The notes beneath the pieces are model-generated. The model did no database searches. It had not been told where the DNA came from and saw only the letters and a list, made by a program, of their open reading frames with translations. Below, piece by piece: positions 1 to 8,558 of a DNA stretch of 64,000 nt. The DNA lies in the NCBI RefSeq assembly GCF_032248455.1, contig NZ_JAVTTP010000001.1, positions 1,116,001-1,180,000 of the forward strand. The letters run 5' to 3'. Numbering within the stretch: the first letter of the stretch is position 1; each line of letters starts with the position of its first letter. A program made the translations under genes and the position numbers. Source of the stretch: Pricia mediterranea (GTDB lineage Bacteria; Bacteroidota; Bacteroidia; Flavobacteriales; Flavobacteriaceae).

Positions 1-1
1 C

Positions 2-559
2 GAACTGGGTATCACGGGCGGGGAAGAAGACGGAGTCGACAATACCGATGTTGACGATTCAAAACTATACACCCAACCCGAAGAAGTGGCATACGCCTAC
101 GAAGAACTCTCCAAAGTGAGTCACCGATTTACCATCGCCGCCGCATTCGGCAACGTCCATGGCGTTTACAAACCGGGCAATGTCAAGCTGACTCCGGAAA
201 TACTGAAAAACTCACAGGATTACGTCTCCGAAAAATATGGCGTCGGACATAACCATATCGACTTCGTGTTTCATGGCGGTTCGGGATCATCGGTTGCCGA
301 AATACGGGAGGGTATCGGCTACGGAGTTATCAAAATGAATATCGATACCGATCTGCAGTACGCCTTTCTCACCGGAGTAAGGGATTATGTTCAGGATAAA
401 AAGGACTATCTTCAAACCCAAATAGGAAATCCCAAAGGTGCCGACGAGCCCAACAAAAAATTCTATGACCCTAGAGTCTGGCTCCGTGAGGGCGAAAAGT
501 CTTTTGTAGAACGCTTGAAAAAAGCTTTTGAGGATTTAAATAACGTAGATACCTTATAA
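2..559 (+). CDS. fba: Class II fructose-bisphosphate aldolase, C-terminal part
   Basis: Zinc-dependent aldolase of glycolysis and gluconeogenesis, which reversibly splits fructose 1,6-bisphosphate into glyceraldehyde 3-phosphate and dihydroxyacetone phosphate in the cytoplasm. The frame is open from base 2, so the true start lies upstream of the window; the first Met at base 86 is internal. Visible class II features are the stretch starting GITGGEEDGV, the phosphate-binding segment VFHGGSGSS and the substrate loop IKMNIDTDLQYAF near the C-terminus, ending with the usual ERLKKAFEDLN tail. About 185 residues, roughly the last half of the protein, are present. It is followed by accD on the same strand after about 50 bp. 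Family assignment is firm. Confidence 0.93.
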   Translation, partial: ELGITGGEEDGVDNTDVDDSKLYTQPEEVAYAYEELSKVSHRFTIAAAFGNVHGVYKPGNVKLTPEILKNSQDYVSEKYGVGHNHIDFVFHGGSGSSVAEIREGIGYGVIKMNIDTDLQYAFLTGVRDYVQDKKDYLQTQIGNPKGADEPNKKFYDPRVWLREGEKSFVERLKKAFEDLNNVDTL

Positions 560-608
560 ATGAACCGATTTAGTCCGGTTCATCTTAAAATGTCCCACTA
601 ACCCAAAT

Positions 609-1478
609 ATGGAAAACATGACGGCTTGGTTCAAAAGAAAGGAAAAAGGAATCCAAACGGCCACGGAAGAAAAGAAGGACACGCCGAAAGGTCTGTGGTA
701 CAAATCGCCCACCGGAAAGATTGTGGAATCCGAAGTTTTGGCAAAAAACCATTACGTCAGTCCCGAAGACGATTACCACGTACAAATTGGAAGCAAACAT
801 TACTTTGAAATTCTTTTCGACGACAATAAGTTCAAGGAACTCGACGCCAAATTGACCTCGAAAGACCCCTTGAAATTCGAGGATACCAAAAAATATTCCG
901 ATCGTTTGAAATCCGCCCAGAAGAAAACGGGACTCAAGGATGCGGTACGCACCGCGGTGGGGAAATCCCAGGGCAAAAATTTGGTAGTCGCCTGTATGGA
1001 CTTTAGCTTTATCGCGGGATCCATGGGCAGTGTGGTGGGCGAAAAAATTGCCAGGGCCATCGACCATTCGATCAAGAAAAAAATCCCCTTTGTCATGATA
1101 TCAAAATCCGGCGGGGCCCGAATGATGGAAGCCGCACTATCGTTGATGCAGCTGGCCAAGACCTCAGCTAAACTGGCGCAGTTGGCGGATGCGAAAGTGC
1201 CTTACATCTCACTTTGTACAGATCCTACCACGGGCGGAACCACGGCGTCCTACGCCATGTTGGGAGATATCAACATCTCCGAACCCGGTGCGTTGATCGG
1301 GTTTGCAGGCCCCCGAGTGGTAAAGGAAGCAACCGGAAAAGAGCTTCCGGACGGGTTCCAGACCGCCGAGTTCGTTCTCGAACACGGATTTTTGGATTTT
1401 ATCGTACATCGAAAAAACCTGAAAAAGAAAATCAACCTTTATATTGATCTCATCGAGAACAATCCCGTGCGCAGCTAA
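609..1478 (+). CDS. accD: Acetyl-CoA carboxylase carboxyltransferase subunit beta
   Basis: Beta half of the carboxyltransferase that moves CO2 from biotin to acetyl-CoA, making malonyl-CoA for fatty acid synthesis; it works with AccA in the cytoplasm. The crotonase-like core is clear, with [30 protein letters not shown] and [12 protein letters not shown] in order. The N-terminus, where many AccD proteins carry a four-cysteine zinc ribbon, reads [20 protein letters not shown] and has no cysteines, so the zinc site is lost, as I recall for flavobacterial AccD. The start at 609 adds MEN before a second Met at 618 ([11 protein letters not shown]). The second start fits the family better, and no clear ribosome binding site decides between them. 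Confidence 0.95.
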   Translation: MENMTAWFKRKEKGIQTATEEKKDTPKGLWYKSPTGKIVESEVLAKNHYVSPEDDYHVQIGSKHYFEILFDDNKFKELDAKLTSKDPLKFEDTKKYSDRLKSAQKKTGLKDAVRTAVGKSQGKNLVVACMDFSFIAGSMGSVVGEKIARAIDHSIKKKIPFVMISKSGGARMMEAALSLMQLAKTSAKLAQLADAKVPYISLCTDPTTGGTTASYAMLGDINISEPGALIGFAGPRVVKEATGKELPDGFQTAEFVLEHGFLDFIVHRKNLKKKINLYIDLIENNPVRS

Positions 1479-1565
1479 TGTCACAAATCTCTTCGCCCGA
1501 AGATGCCACAAGACGGTAGTACCAAAATTTAGGGCGACGGGATAGAATAGCTTGTAAAATAATCT

Positions 1566-1573
1566 TACATTTG
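1566..1573 (+). promoter_or_regulatory. Putative -7 box of the rpsO promoter
   Basis: TACATTTG matches the Bacteroidota sigma-A -7 consensus TAnnTTTG and lies about 54 bp before the rpsO start. I could not place a convincing -33 element at normal spacing, so only the -7 box is called. Confidence 0.4.
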
Positions 1574-1626
1574 CACGCTGGCCGAAAAGCGGCCACATAC
1601 ATAAAGATCATTAAAATAATATTGGC

Positions 1627-1896
1627 ATGTATTTAACCAAGGAAGTAAAAGCCGACATCTTTCAAAAGTATGGCGGAAAAGCGGAGAACACAGGTTCTAC
1701 CGAAGGGCAAATCGCCCTGTTCACCCATCGAATCAACCACCTTTCGGGGCATTTGAAAAGCAATCAGAAGGATTACAATACCGAGCGCTCGCTGGTTCGA
1801 TTGGTAGGTAAAAGACGTGATCTTCTCGATTATTTGATGAAAAAGGATGTTGTTCGCTATCGTGAACTTATCAAAGAACTCAAAATCAGGAAATAA
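1627..1896 (+). CDS. rpsO: 30S ribosomal protein S15
   Basis: Small-subunit ribosomal protein that binds 16S rRNA in the central domain and helps form the intersubunit bridge. The 89-residue length is exactly that of the family, and the S15 signature is present: GSTEGQIALFTHRINHLSGHLK followed by the RSLVRLVGKRRDLLDYLMKKD helix. It begins with ATG at 1627 (MYLTKEVKADIFQ). It has a near-perfect hairpin terminator 30 bp after the stop and precedes pnp, the common rpsO-pnp order. Identification is secure. Confidence 0.97.
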   Translation: MYLTKEVKADIFQKYGGKAENTGSTEGQIALFTHRINHLSGHLKSNQKDYNTERSLVRLVGKRRDLLDYLMKKDVVRYRELIKELKIRK

Positions 1897-1926
1897 GGGC
1901 ATAACCACTGCCCAAAACGAAGAGAT

Positions 1927-1952
1927 AAGGGCTGAAACTTTCAGCCCTTTTT
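1927..1952 (+). terminator. Rho-independent terminator after rpsO
   Basis: An 11-bp perfect stem, AAGGGCTGAAA with TTTCAGCCCTT, is separated by a single base (so the real loop is 3-5 nt) and runs into a T tract. It ends the rpsO transcript before pnp. Confidence 0.8.
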
Positions 1953-2181
1953 GCTTTTGAACTCGTCTTGAGTTCATGCTTGTAAACGTATTGCAGGTAA
2001 AAAATCAACTCAAAACGAGTTCTATAATAGAGATTGTGCGTTGGTAAAGCAACACACGGTTTTTCATTGGTCGACACAACACAACAACACAAATGGGCGG
2101 AAATCCGTCCAGGGCATTTACGCCACAAAAGACCATTGTTTAACAAACTCCCGACAACTAGGTCGGGTAAAAATTCAATTT

Positions 2182-4413
2182 ATGATTCCAGAAGTATTTA
2201 AAGAGGTCATCGACCTCGGTGACGGTAGGGAAATCTCTATCGAGACCGGCAAATTGGCAAAGCAGGCCCACGGGTCCGTTGTTGTACAGTCCGGAAAATG
2301 TATGCTATTGTGTACTGTCGTATCCAATTACGAACAAAAAGACCTTCCCTTTCTGCCGCTAACGGTAGATTACCGTGAAAAATTTGCGGCTTCCGGCCGC
2401 TATCCAGGTGGCTTCTTTAAGAGGGAAGCTCGGCCCAGTGATGGCGAAATATTGACCATGCGCTTGGTGGACCGTGTTTTGCGTCCGCTTTTCCCCAAAG
2501 ATTACCACGCCGAGACCCAGGTGATGATTCAACTAATGTCTCACGACGATGATGTCATGCCTGATGCCATGGCCGGCTTGGCCGCTTCGGCCGCCATCCA
2601 ACTGTCCGATTTCCCATTTGAATGCGCCATTTCCGAAGCACGCGTAGGTCGGGTGAACGGAGAGTTTATTATCAATCCGAGCCGTTCGCAATTGCTTGAA
2701 AGCGATATCGATATGATTATCGGTGCCTCTGCCGACTCTGTAATGATGGTGGAAGGCGAGATGGACGAGATTTCCGAAGAGGATATGGTCGAAGCCATCA
2801 AATTCGCCCATGAGGCAATCAAAAAACAGATCGATGCCCAAATGAAACTCGCCGACGCCTTCGGTAGAAAGGAAGTTCGCGAATATGAGCAAGCATCGGA
2901 GGACAAGGAGCTGGAGAAGAAAATCCACGAGCTTGCCTACGATAGAGTATACGAAGTTGCCAAGGCCGGTTCTTCCAAACACGAAAGAAGCGAGGCTTTT
3001 GCCAGCATTAAAGAAGACATCAAAGCGGGTTATTCCGAAGAAGAGTTGGAAGAAAAAGGCGATTTGATTTCCGATTACTATCGCAAAGCCGAAAAAGCGG
3101 CGATCAGGGATCTGACCCTCAACGAGAGCCAACGCCTAGACGGTAGAAAGACCGATGAAATAAGGCCCATCTGGTGCGAGGTCGATTATTTGCCCTCTAC
3201 CCACGGCTCCGCCCTATTTACACGAGGGGAGACCCAAGCTCTGGCCACGGTTACCCTCGGCACCTCAAGGGAGGCAAATCAGATCGATATGCCATCCTAC
3301 GAAGGAGAGGAAACCTTTTACCTTCATTATAACTTCCCTCCTTTCTGTACCGGCGAGGCCCGGCCCATCCGAGGTACGTCCCGTAGGGAAATCGGCCACG
3401 GAAACTTGGCCCAGCGTGCCTTGAAAGGTATGATACCCGATGACTGTCCGTATACTGTAAGAGTGGTTTCCGAAGTGTTGGAAAGCAACGGATCTTCTTC
3501 CATGGCCACTGTTTGCGCTGGTACCATGGGCTTGATGGATGCCGGGGTACAATTAAAAAAACCAGTTTCAGGAATCGCAATGGGAATGATTTCCGATGGG
3601 GATTCCGGAAAGTACGCCATACTGTCGGATATCCTTGGGGACGAAGACCACCTTGGTGATATGGACTTCAAAGTCACCGGTACCGCCGATGGCATTACCG
3701 CCTGTCAAATGGATATCAAGGTCAAGGGACTTTCTTATGAAATCTTGGTCAAGGCCCTGCAACAAGCTCGTGACGGCAGGTTGCACATCCTAGAGAAATT
3801 GACCGACGCCATTGCGGAACCAAGGGAAGATGTGAAGCCACATGCCCCTAAAATGGTCACTACCGTAATTCCAAATGAGTTTATCGGTGCCTTGATCGGC
3901 CCTGGTGGAAAAGTGATACAAGAACTGCAGAAAGAGACCGATACGACCATCGTCATCAACGAAGACCCAGTGACCGAAGAGGGAATTGTTGAGATTTTGG
4001 GAACGAACCAAGATGGGATCGATGCCGTATTGGCCAAAATCGATTCCCTGATGTTCAAGCCTGAAGAAGGCAGTGTTTACGAGGTAAAGGTCATTAAGAT
4101 GCTTGATTTCGGTGCCGTTGTGGAATACACCGATGCCCCGGGCAACGAGATTTTACTGCATGTGTCCGAACTCGCTTGGGAACGTACCGAAAACGTGTCC
4201 GACGTGGTCAATATGGGCGATGTCTTCGATGTCAAGTATATGGGCATCGATAGACGGACTAAAAAGGACCGTGTATCGCGAAAGGTTCTGCAACCCAAAC
4301 CAGAAGGTTTTAAGGAACGTCCGCCCCGCAGCAATGACCGCGGCCGTGGTCGGGATGACCGCCGAGGTGGAAGGGACAACCGCGATCGCAAGCCGAGACG
4401 CGATAGAGATTAG
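2182..4413 (+). CDS. pnp: Polyribonucleotide nucleotidyltransferase (PNPase)
   Basis: Phosphorolytic 3'-to-5' exoribonuclease of mRNA decay. The 743-residue product has the standard order: RNase PH domain 1 (from about residue 10), an all-helical linker, RNase PH domain 2 (about residues 315-540), a KH domain with the [10 protein letters not shown] loop (about 565-620) and an S1 domain beginning [20 protein letters not shown]. The tail after S1 is strongly basic and rich in RG, RD and RR, probably an unstructured RNA-binding extension. The frame is open upstream to a TTG at 2041, but [16 protein letters not shown] at 2182 is the conserved N-terminus, so that start was chosen. It follows rpsO and precedes rpoD. 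Confidence 0.96.
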   Translation: MIPEVFKEVIDLGDGREISIETGKLAKQAHGSVVVQSGKCMLLCTVVSNYEQKDLPFLPLTVDYREKFAASGRYPGGFFKREARPSDGEILTMRLVDRVLRPLFPKDYHAETQVMIQLMSHDDDVMPDAMAGLAASAAIQLSDFPFECAISEARVGRVNGEFIINPSRSQLLESDIDMIIGASADSVMMVEGEMDEISEEDMVEAIKFAHEAIKKQIDAQMKLADAFGRKEVREYEQASEDKELEKKIHELAYDRVYEVAKAGSSKHERSEAFASIKEDIKAGYSEEELEEKGDLISDYYRKAEKAAIRDLTLNESQRLDGRKTDEIRPIWCEVDYLPSTHGSALFTRGETQALATVTLGTSREANQIDMPSYEGEETFYLHYNFPPFCTGEARPIRGTSRREIGHGNLAQRALKGMIPDDCPYTVRVVSEVLESNGSSSMATVCAGTMGLMDAGVQLKKPVSGIAMGMISDGDSGKYAILSDILGDEDHLGDMDFKVTGTADGITACQMDIKVKGLSYEILVKALQQARDGRLHILEKLTDAIAEPREDVKPHAPKMVTTVIPNEFIGALIGPGGKVIQELQKETDTTIVINEDPVTEEGIVEILGTNQDGIDAVLAKIDSLMFKPEEGSVYEVKVIKMLDFGAVVEYTDAPGNEILLHVSELAWERTENVSDVVNMGDVFDVKYMGIDRRTKKDRVSRKVLQPKPEGFKERPPRSNDRGRGRDDRRGGRDNRDRKPRRDRD

Positions 4414-4473
4414 GCGTTAGTCGTTAGACGTTAGACGTTAGACGTTAGACGTTAGACGTTAGACGTTAGACGT
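4414..4473. repeat. 7-bp tandem repeat array (ACGTTAG) after pnp
   Basis: About 8.5 copies of the heptamer ACGTTAG start one base after the pnp stop codon; the first two copies are imperfect (GCGTTAG, TCGTTAG). It sits just ahead of the terminator, so it lies in the 3' untranslated region of pnp. Copy number in such arrays usually varies between strains by slippage. Confidence 0.9.
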
Positions 4474-4482
4474 AAATTGTAG

Positions 4483-4517
4483 AAATCCCCGTTCAATTCG
4501 ATGAACGGGGATTTTTT
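4483..4517 (+). terminator. Rho-independent terminator after pnp
   Basis: A 13-bp perfect stem, AAATCCCCGTTCA with TGAACGGGGATTT, a 6-nt loop and a run of six T. It separates pnp and its tandem repeat array from rpoD. Confidence 0.88.
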
Positions 4518-4669
4518 GTGGTGTTCAGCGAAAAAATCAACTTTTTTCATTTCAATTGTAACATTTCGCGTTTTTCGACGTATAAGTATATGCAGCTAAT
4601 CCGAAGAGCCGGTTCTTGTTCAAATTTATACCGGAACTTCAGCGCTTAACTAGAAAAGGAAAATCAGGG

Positions 4670-5533
4670 ATGAGACAGTTAAAAATTACCAAACAGGTTA
4701 CCAACAGGGAAACCGCATCATTGGACAAGTATTTGCAGGAAATTGGGAAAGTAGATCTGATTACTGCGGACGAAGAGGTCGAATTGGCACAGCGCATCAA
4801 GAAAGGCGACCAGATAGCCCTTGAAAAATTGACGAAAGCCAACCTTCGATTCGTGGTTTCGGTCGCCAAACAATATCAGAACCAAGGCCTTACCTTGCCG
4901 GATCTGATCAACGAGGGCAACCTCGGACTGATTAAAGCGGCGCAACGCTTCGACGAGACCCGAGGATTCAAATTTATATCCTACGCCGTGTGGTGGATCC
5001 GTCAGTCCATCTTGCAAGCCTTGGCCGAGCAGTCGCGTATCGTACGTTTGCCCCTGAACAAAATTGGTTCTATAAACAAAATCAACAAGACGTTTGCGTT
5101 TTTGGAGCAAGCCCACGAACGCATGCCCAGTCCCGAAGAAATTGCGAAGGAGCTGGATATGACCGTCGAAGACGTAAAGCAGTCCCTGAAAAACTCAGGG
5201 CGACATGTTTCTATGGATGCGCCCTTGATCGATGGTGAGGACTCCAATCTCTACGATGTACTTCGCAGTGGCGAATCGCCCAATCCGGATAAAGAACTAT
5301 TGCAAGAATCCCTTCGGGTAGAAATCGAGCGCTCTTTGGAGACTTTGACCCCAAGGGAGGCCGATGTCATCCGCCTGTATTTCGGTCTTGCCGGACAACA
5401 TTCGATGACCTTGGAGGAAATCGGGGAAACCTTTGACCTGACTCGCGAACGGGTACGCCAAATCAAGGAAAAAGCAATTCGCCGTCTTAAGCACACCTCG
5501 CGAAGCAAAATTTTAAAGTCTTATCTGGGATAG
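4670..5533 (+). CDS. rpoD: Primary RNA polymerase sigma factor (sigma-70/SigA)
   Basis: Housekeeping sigma factor that directs RNA polymerase to TTG/TAnnTTTG-type promoters. At 287 residues it is the short Bacteroidota form, with no long region 1.1 or non-conserved insert. Region 1.2 contains [20 protein letters not shown], region 2 has [17 protein letters not shown] and [10 protein letters not shown], and region 4 ends with [20 protein letters not shown]. The frame is open upstream to a TTG at 4616, but [15 protein letters not shown] at 4670 is the conserved flavobacterial start. It is transcribed apart from pnp, with a strong terminator between them. Confidence 0.96.
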   Translation: MRQLKITKQVTNRETASLDKYLQEIGKVDLITADEEVELAQRIKKGDQIALEKLTKANLRFVVSVAKQYQNQGLTLPDLINEGNLGLIKAAQRFDETRGFKFISYAVWWIRQSILQALAEQSRIVRLPLNKIGSINKINKTFAFLEQAHERMPSPEEIAKELDMTVEDVKQSLKNSGRHVSMDAPLIDGEDSNLYDVLRSGESPNPDKELLQESLRVEIERSLETLTPREADVIRLYFGLAGQHSMTLEEIGETFDLTRERVRQIKEKAIRRLKHTSRSKILKSYLG

Positions 5534-5569
5534 CCCCAGTGGGATATACACGCTCAAATTTTCTAAAAA

Positions 5570-5600
5570 TTGGAGGTTTGGCATATTAGTTGTATCTTTA
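5570..5600 (+). promoter_or_regulatory. Putative promoter for the VF530-trmL pair
   Basis: TTG at 5570-5572 and TATCTTTA at 5593-5600 are 20 bp apart, close to the Bacteroidota -33/-7 arrangement (TTG, about 20 bp, TAnnTTTG; last base differs). It lies between rpoD and the next plus-strand gene. Confidence 0.4.
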
Positions 5601-5646
5601 AGGTGACAACAGTTTATCATGACTGTTCGTTTTTTGATTGATGAAT

Positions 5647-5674
5647 AAACTCCGGCTGATTACCGGAGTTTTTT
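5647..5674 (+). terminator. Rho-independent terminator between rpoD and the VF530 gene
   Basis: A 9-bp stem, AAACTCCGG with CCGGAGTTT, a 7-nt loop and a T tract, lies 13 bp before the next start codon. It is downstream of the putative promoter at 5570-5600, so it could act as an attenuator for the next gene as well as a terminator for rpoD. Confidence 0.7.
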
Positions 5675-5686
5675 GATTTTAACCCT

Positions 5687-5911
5687 ATGAAAGACCACAC
5701 ATCTAAACAGCCCAATAACCCCCTGCACGGCGTCAAACTAGCGGATATTCTTGAACAGCTCACCGAAAAGTATACTTGGGACGAGCTTGCGGAGCGAATC
5801 GACATCAACTGTTTTAAGTCCAATCCCTCCATTAAATCCTCATTGAAATTTTTACGGCGGACTCCTTGGGCACGGGAAAAAGTGGAACGACTCTATCTGA
5901 AAACACTCTAA
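5687..5911 (+). CDS. VF530-family DNA-binding protein (DUF2132)
   Basis: Small 74-residue protein of the VF530 family, whose founding member binds DNA. Its biological role is not established. Nearly the whole length is the domain: [16 protein letters not shown], then [15 protein letters not shown], then [20 protein letters not shown], which is the family hallmark. There is no signal peptide or membrane segment, so it should be cytoplasmic. The ATG at 5687 follows the hairpin at 5647-5674, and trmL begins six bases after its stop, so the two are probably cotranscribed. Confidence 0.85.
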   Translation: MKDHTSKQPNNPLHGVKLADILEQLTEKYTWDELAERIDINCFKSNPSIKSSLKFLRRTPWAREKVERLYLKTL

Positions 5912-5917
5912 AAATAA

Positions 5918-6376
5918 ATGGCGCTCCATATAGTTCTCGTCGAACCCGAAATCCCCAATAATACCGGTAACATCGGACGCCTGGCGTTAGCCACCGGCTC
6001 TCATTTACACCTCATAAAGCCATTCGGATTCGAATTGAGCGACAAGCGTTTGAAACGGGCGGGGCTCGATTATTGGCAACATCTGTCCGTATCGGTTTAT
6101 GAAAATACGGATGAATTTTTTGGCACGCATCGGGACAAAAAAATGGCATTTTTCTCCAGTCATGGCGTACGGAACTACTGGTCCCTCGATTTCACGGACG
6201 GACTTTTTCTGATTTTCGGGAAGGAGGCCTCAGGGCTTGCCCCGGAGATAGCGAAAGAATACGAAGATAGGCTCTTCAAGATTCCGATGTTCAGCGAGCA
6301 TATTCGCAGTTTGAATCTGGCCAATGCCGTGGGTATTGTAGTGTATGAGGGACTAAGGCAGTTCGCGTTGCCATAA
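5918..6376 (+). CDS. trmL: tRNA (cytidine(34)-2'-O)-methyltransferase
   Basis: SPOUT-class methyltransferase that 2'-O-methylates the wobble base of some leucine tRNAs using S-adenosylmethionine. The 152-residue size fits TrmL, which lacks extra RNA-binding domains. Motifs are the N-terminal IVLVEPEIPNNTGNIGRLA, the knot motif LIFGKEASGLAPEI and the C-terminal SLNLANAVGIVVYEGLRQ, which forms the trefoil knot and SAM site. It starts six bases after the VF530 gene. The downstream neighbour is convergent. Confidence 0.93.
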   Translation: MALHIVLVEPEIPNNTGNIGRLALATGSHLHLIKPFGFELSDKRLKRAGLDYWQHLSVSVYENTDEFFGTHRDKKMAFFSSHGVRNYWSLDFTDGLFLIFGKEASGLAPEIAKEYEDRLFKIPMFSEHIRSLNLANAVGIVVYEGLRQFALP

Positions 6377-6483
6377 TGGCGGCCCGAAAAATACAAAGCT
6401 GGAAGTTCACGGATACAGGTCGTAGATTGTCTTAAAAATGAGAGTTCGCAGTCGCAAACTGATTTTGATGAACAACCCGTTCT

Positions 6484-7404
6484 TTATTCAACCTCGACTT
6501 CTTCCACCACAAAAAACCCATCGTTTCCTTGCGTCTGGTACAACGGCATAAAGATATGGGCATTCCATCGACTTATAATTTTCTTTCCGTTGTGCGTGGC
6601 CAGAAGCTCGCCTTTTTCAATGGTCTGAAAATTTTCGTAACCTGGCTCCATCGCAAACCGGTCATCATCTTCAAGGCTGTGCCGATGAATAATTTCAAAG
6701 GTCTTCTGATCCCTTCTTTGATCGGTCGTTTTTTCTACGGCTTGGGGAAATTCGGAAAGACGCTCCAAATCCAATCCACAGGCCTCGACCAATGCCAGCC
6801 AGATCATTCCCTCATGATATCGGATTGCATCCGGACTCTGATGCTGGCCTCCCTCGAAAACGAAGCCTGTCAACCCGATCCGGCTCAGATAGTGGTCGAT
6901 ACATCCAAAGACGATATCAGAAAAACCCCGGATGATATGCACGGGAAAGCGGTGCGCCCAGGCATCGTTTTCACCCACCTCCTGCACGGAGATATAAGGC
7001 AGACTGTCGGAAGAGGTAGTGTGACAATCTAAAAAGTACCTTTTGCGATACCCGTCTCTTGATTGGCACTCGAGGACGTCGATGATTTCGAACATTTCCT
7101 TCTTTTCGTTGGAATCCTTTTTCTGTGCTTCCACATTCCTTTCCGTCCAGGTCCGGTTCAGGTCTTCGTCTATGTACCTCACTCCTTTCTCCAAGGCCGT
7201 ACGGTTACCGTAGACCCCGACCACCTTGCCGGAAATTTCAGGTTTTTCCCTTTCTAGTAGGTCGATCACTTTTTCAAGGGCTACCACCCCGCTCGGTTCA
7301 TTACCGTGGATACCGGCGGAAATGAACAACAGCGGCCCCTCATTGTCGGTTCCATAGGTTCCTATAATTCTATTTTCGTCCATCTTCAAATTTTTGTTCC
7401 CCAT
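6484..7404 (-). CDS. Succinylglutamate desuccinylase/aspartoacylase-family (M14-like) zinc hydrolase
   Basis: A 306-residue zinc-dependent hydrolase of the AstE/ASPA branch of the M14 carboxypeptidase fold. These enzymes remove an acyl or amino-acid group from an amide bond; the substrate here is unknown. The zinc motif HGNEPSG (His and Glu ligands) lies near residue 34, and the third ligand is likely the His of FLDCHTTSS near residue 125. It is the last gene of a minus-strand operon: its first base is the last base of the upstream ATP-grasp gene. Being coupled to a ligase and another metallopeptidase suggests that it undoes a peptide or amide bond made by that ligase. Confidence 0.8.
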   Translation of the reverse strand: MGNKNLKMDENRIIGTYGTDNEGPLLFISAGIHGNEPSGVVALEKVIDLLEREKPEISGKVVGVYGNRTALEKGVRYIDEDLNRTWTERNVEAQKKDSNEKKEMFEIIDVLECQSRDGYRKRYFLDCHTTSSDSLPYISVQEVGENDAWAHRFPVHIIRGFSDIVFGCIDHYLSRIGLTGFVFEGGQHQSPDAIRYHEGMIWLALVEACGLDLERLSEFPQAVEKTTDQRRDQKTFEIIHRHSLEDDDRFAMEPGYENFQTIEKGELLATHNGKKIISRWNAHIFMPLYQTQGNDGFFVVEEVEVE

Positions 7405-8456
7405 CAGTCCATCGTAGCCAGCTCCTTGTTACTGAGCTCATTTTTATTGAGTTGTTTGTACTCGACCTTGCGTTCGATGGATTCGATCACCGTCTCGGAA
7501 AAGTCCGGCAGCCCGGTATCTTCCGTATAGGCGAGCCCTCCTGGACTCATACAATTAATTTCTATCAATTTATCGTCGACCACGTCCAGACCTACGAAGA
7601 AGAAACCGTCACGAATCAATTTAGGACCGGTCAACTCAACGATCCGTTCGATTTCCGGGGTCAGTTCGGCCTTTTCGGCCCTCCCTCCCAAGGCCAGATT
7701 ACTTCTAAATTCATCGGCATCGGAATTGATACGGCGTATCAGTCCGAGCTCACCGTCCTGCTCCAAGATTTTTCCGTTCATTAAAAGAACACGCACATCC
7801 CCCTTGCTCACGCCCGGTAGAAATTCTTGGGCAATGACATAGCCCTTATGGAGCAGTGCATCCGTAATCTGTTCGAAATTGGCCTTTTCCTTTCCGATGA
7901 GATAAATATCCTGACCGCCCGAGCCTTCTAGGGGTTTTAGTACTATCTTTTTGTTCGTGTCCTTCCAGAAATCGAGAATGACCTGCTTATCGCGGGTGAT
8001 GACACTCTTTGGTTTGATGGCCTTGGGCAGTTCTTCAAAATACATCTTGTCGATGAATGAATGTGCCATCGCATTGGCATCGTTCAACACCAATACCCCC
8101 TGCTGCTGTATGGCCCTGGCAAACGCGAGTCCCGAATGCTCGGCCCATTTTCGGTGCGCCGGCTCTTCGGTGGGATTGTTGCGAACGAAAAGCACTTCGA
8201 GCTCATCGGAAGAAATCGTTTCCCACTCCAATTTATCGCTCTTAATTTGGTCCAAAAAATCGGAATGCGTTTCATCTTTTAAGGATTTAGGGATTTTTTT
8301 GCATCGAATATCCAAGGGGGACCCGTGTACAAAATTAAACCCTCCCACCTCCATGATGTAAACGGTGTGGTCTCGCTCAAAAGCTTTTTTTAACATTGCG
8401 GACGAGGTGCCGACGTATTCCTTATTCAGATCACTCAGTACAAAGCATATTTTCAT
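7404..8456 (-). CDS. Glutathione-synthetase-like ATP-grasp ligase
   Basis: A 350-residue ATP-grasp enzyme resembling bacterial glutathione synthetase (GshB). Such enzymes activate a carboxylate with ATP and join it to an amine. The N-terminal substrate domain starts MKICFVLSDL; the ATP-grasp part shows KIVLKPLEGSGGQDIYLI, then GEXRVLLMNGK-like residues (KGDVRVLLMNGK), and the metal-binding segment GLDVVDDKLIEINCMSPGG. No gshA-like gene is nearby, so glutathione itself may not be the product. The gene lies in the middle of a three-gene operon with two metallohydrolases. A true GshB role and a peptide-tagging amidoligase role both remain possible. Confidence 0.8.
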   Translation of the reverse strand: MKICFVLSDLNKEYVGTSSAMLKKAFERDHTVYIMEVGGFNFVHGSPLDIRCKKIPKSLKDETHSDFLDQIKSDKLEWETISSDELEVLFVRNNPTEEPAHRKWAEHSGLAFARAIQQQGVLVLNDANAMAHSFIDKMYFEELPKAIKPKSVITRDKQVILDFWKDTNKKIVLKPLEGSGGQDIYLIGKEKANFEQITDALLHKGYVIAQEFLPGVSKGDVRVLLMNGKILEQDGELGLIRRINSDADEFRSNLALGGRAEKAELTPEIERIVELTGPKLIRDGFFFVGLDVVDDKLIEINCMSPGGLAYTEDTGLPDFSETVIESIERKVEYKQLNKNELSNKELATMD

Positions 8457-8558
8457 GGCGTAGGTGTTTTATTATTATCGGTGGCAGATTAGGTATAAAC
8501 TCATAAACCTGTAAACGCAGAAACAATATTTTTTACCCTAAAAGGAAGCAAGCTGTAC

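Noticed and set aside
4414-4473. CRISPR array candidate
   Set aside because: The unit is only 7 bp and there are no spacers or cas genes; it is a simple tandem repeat.
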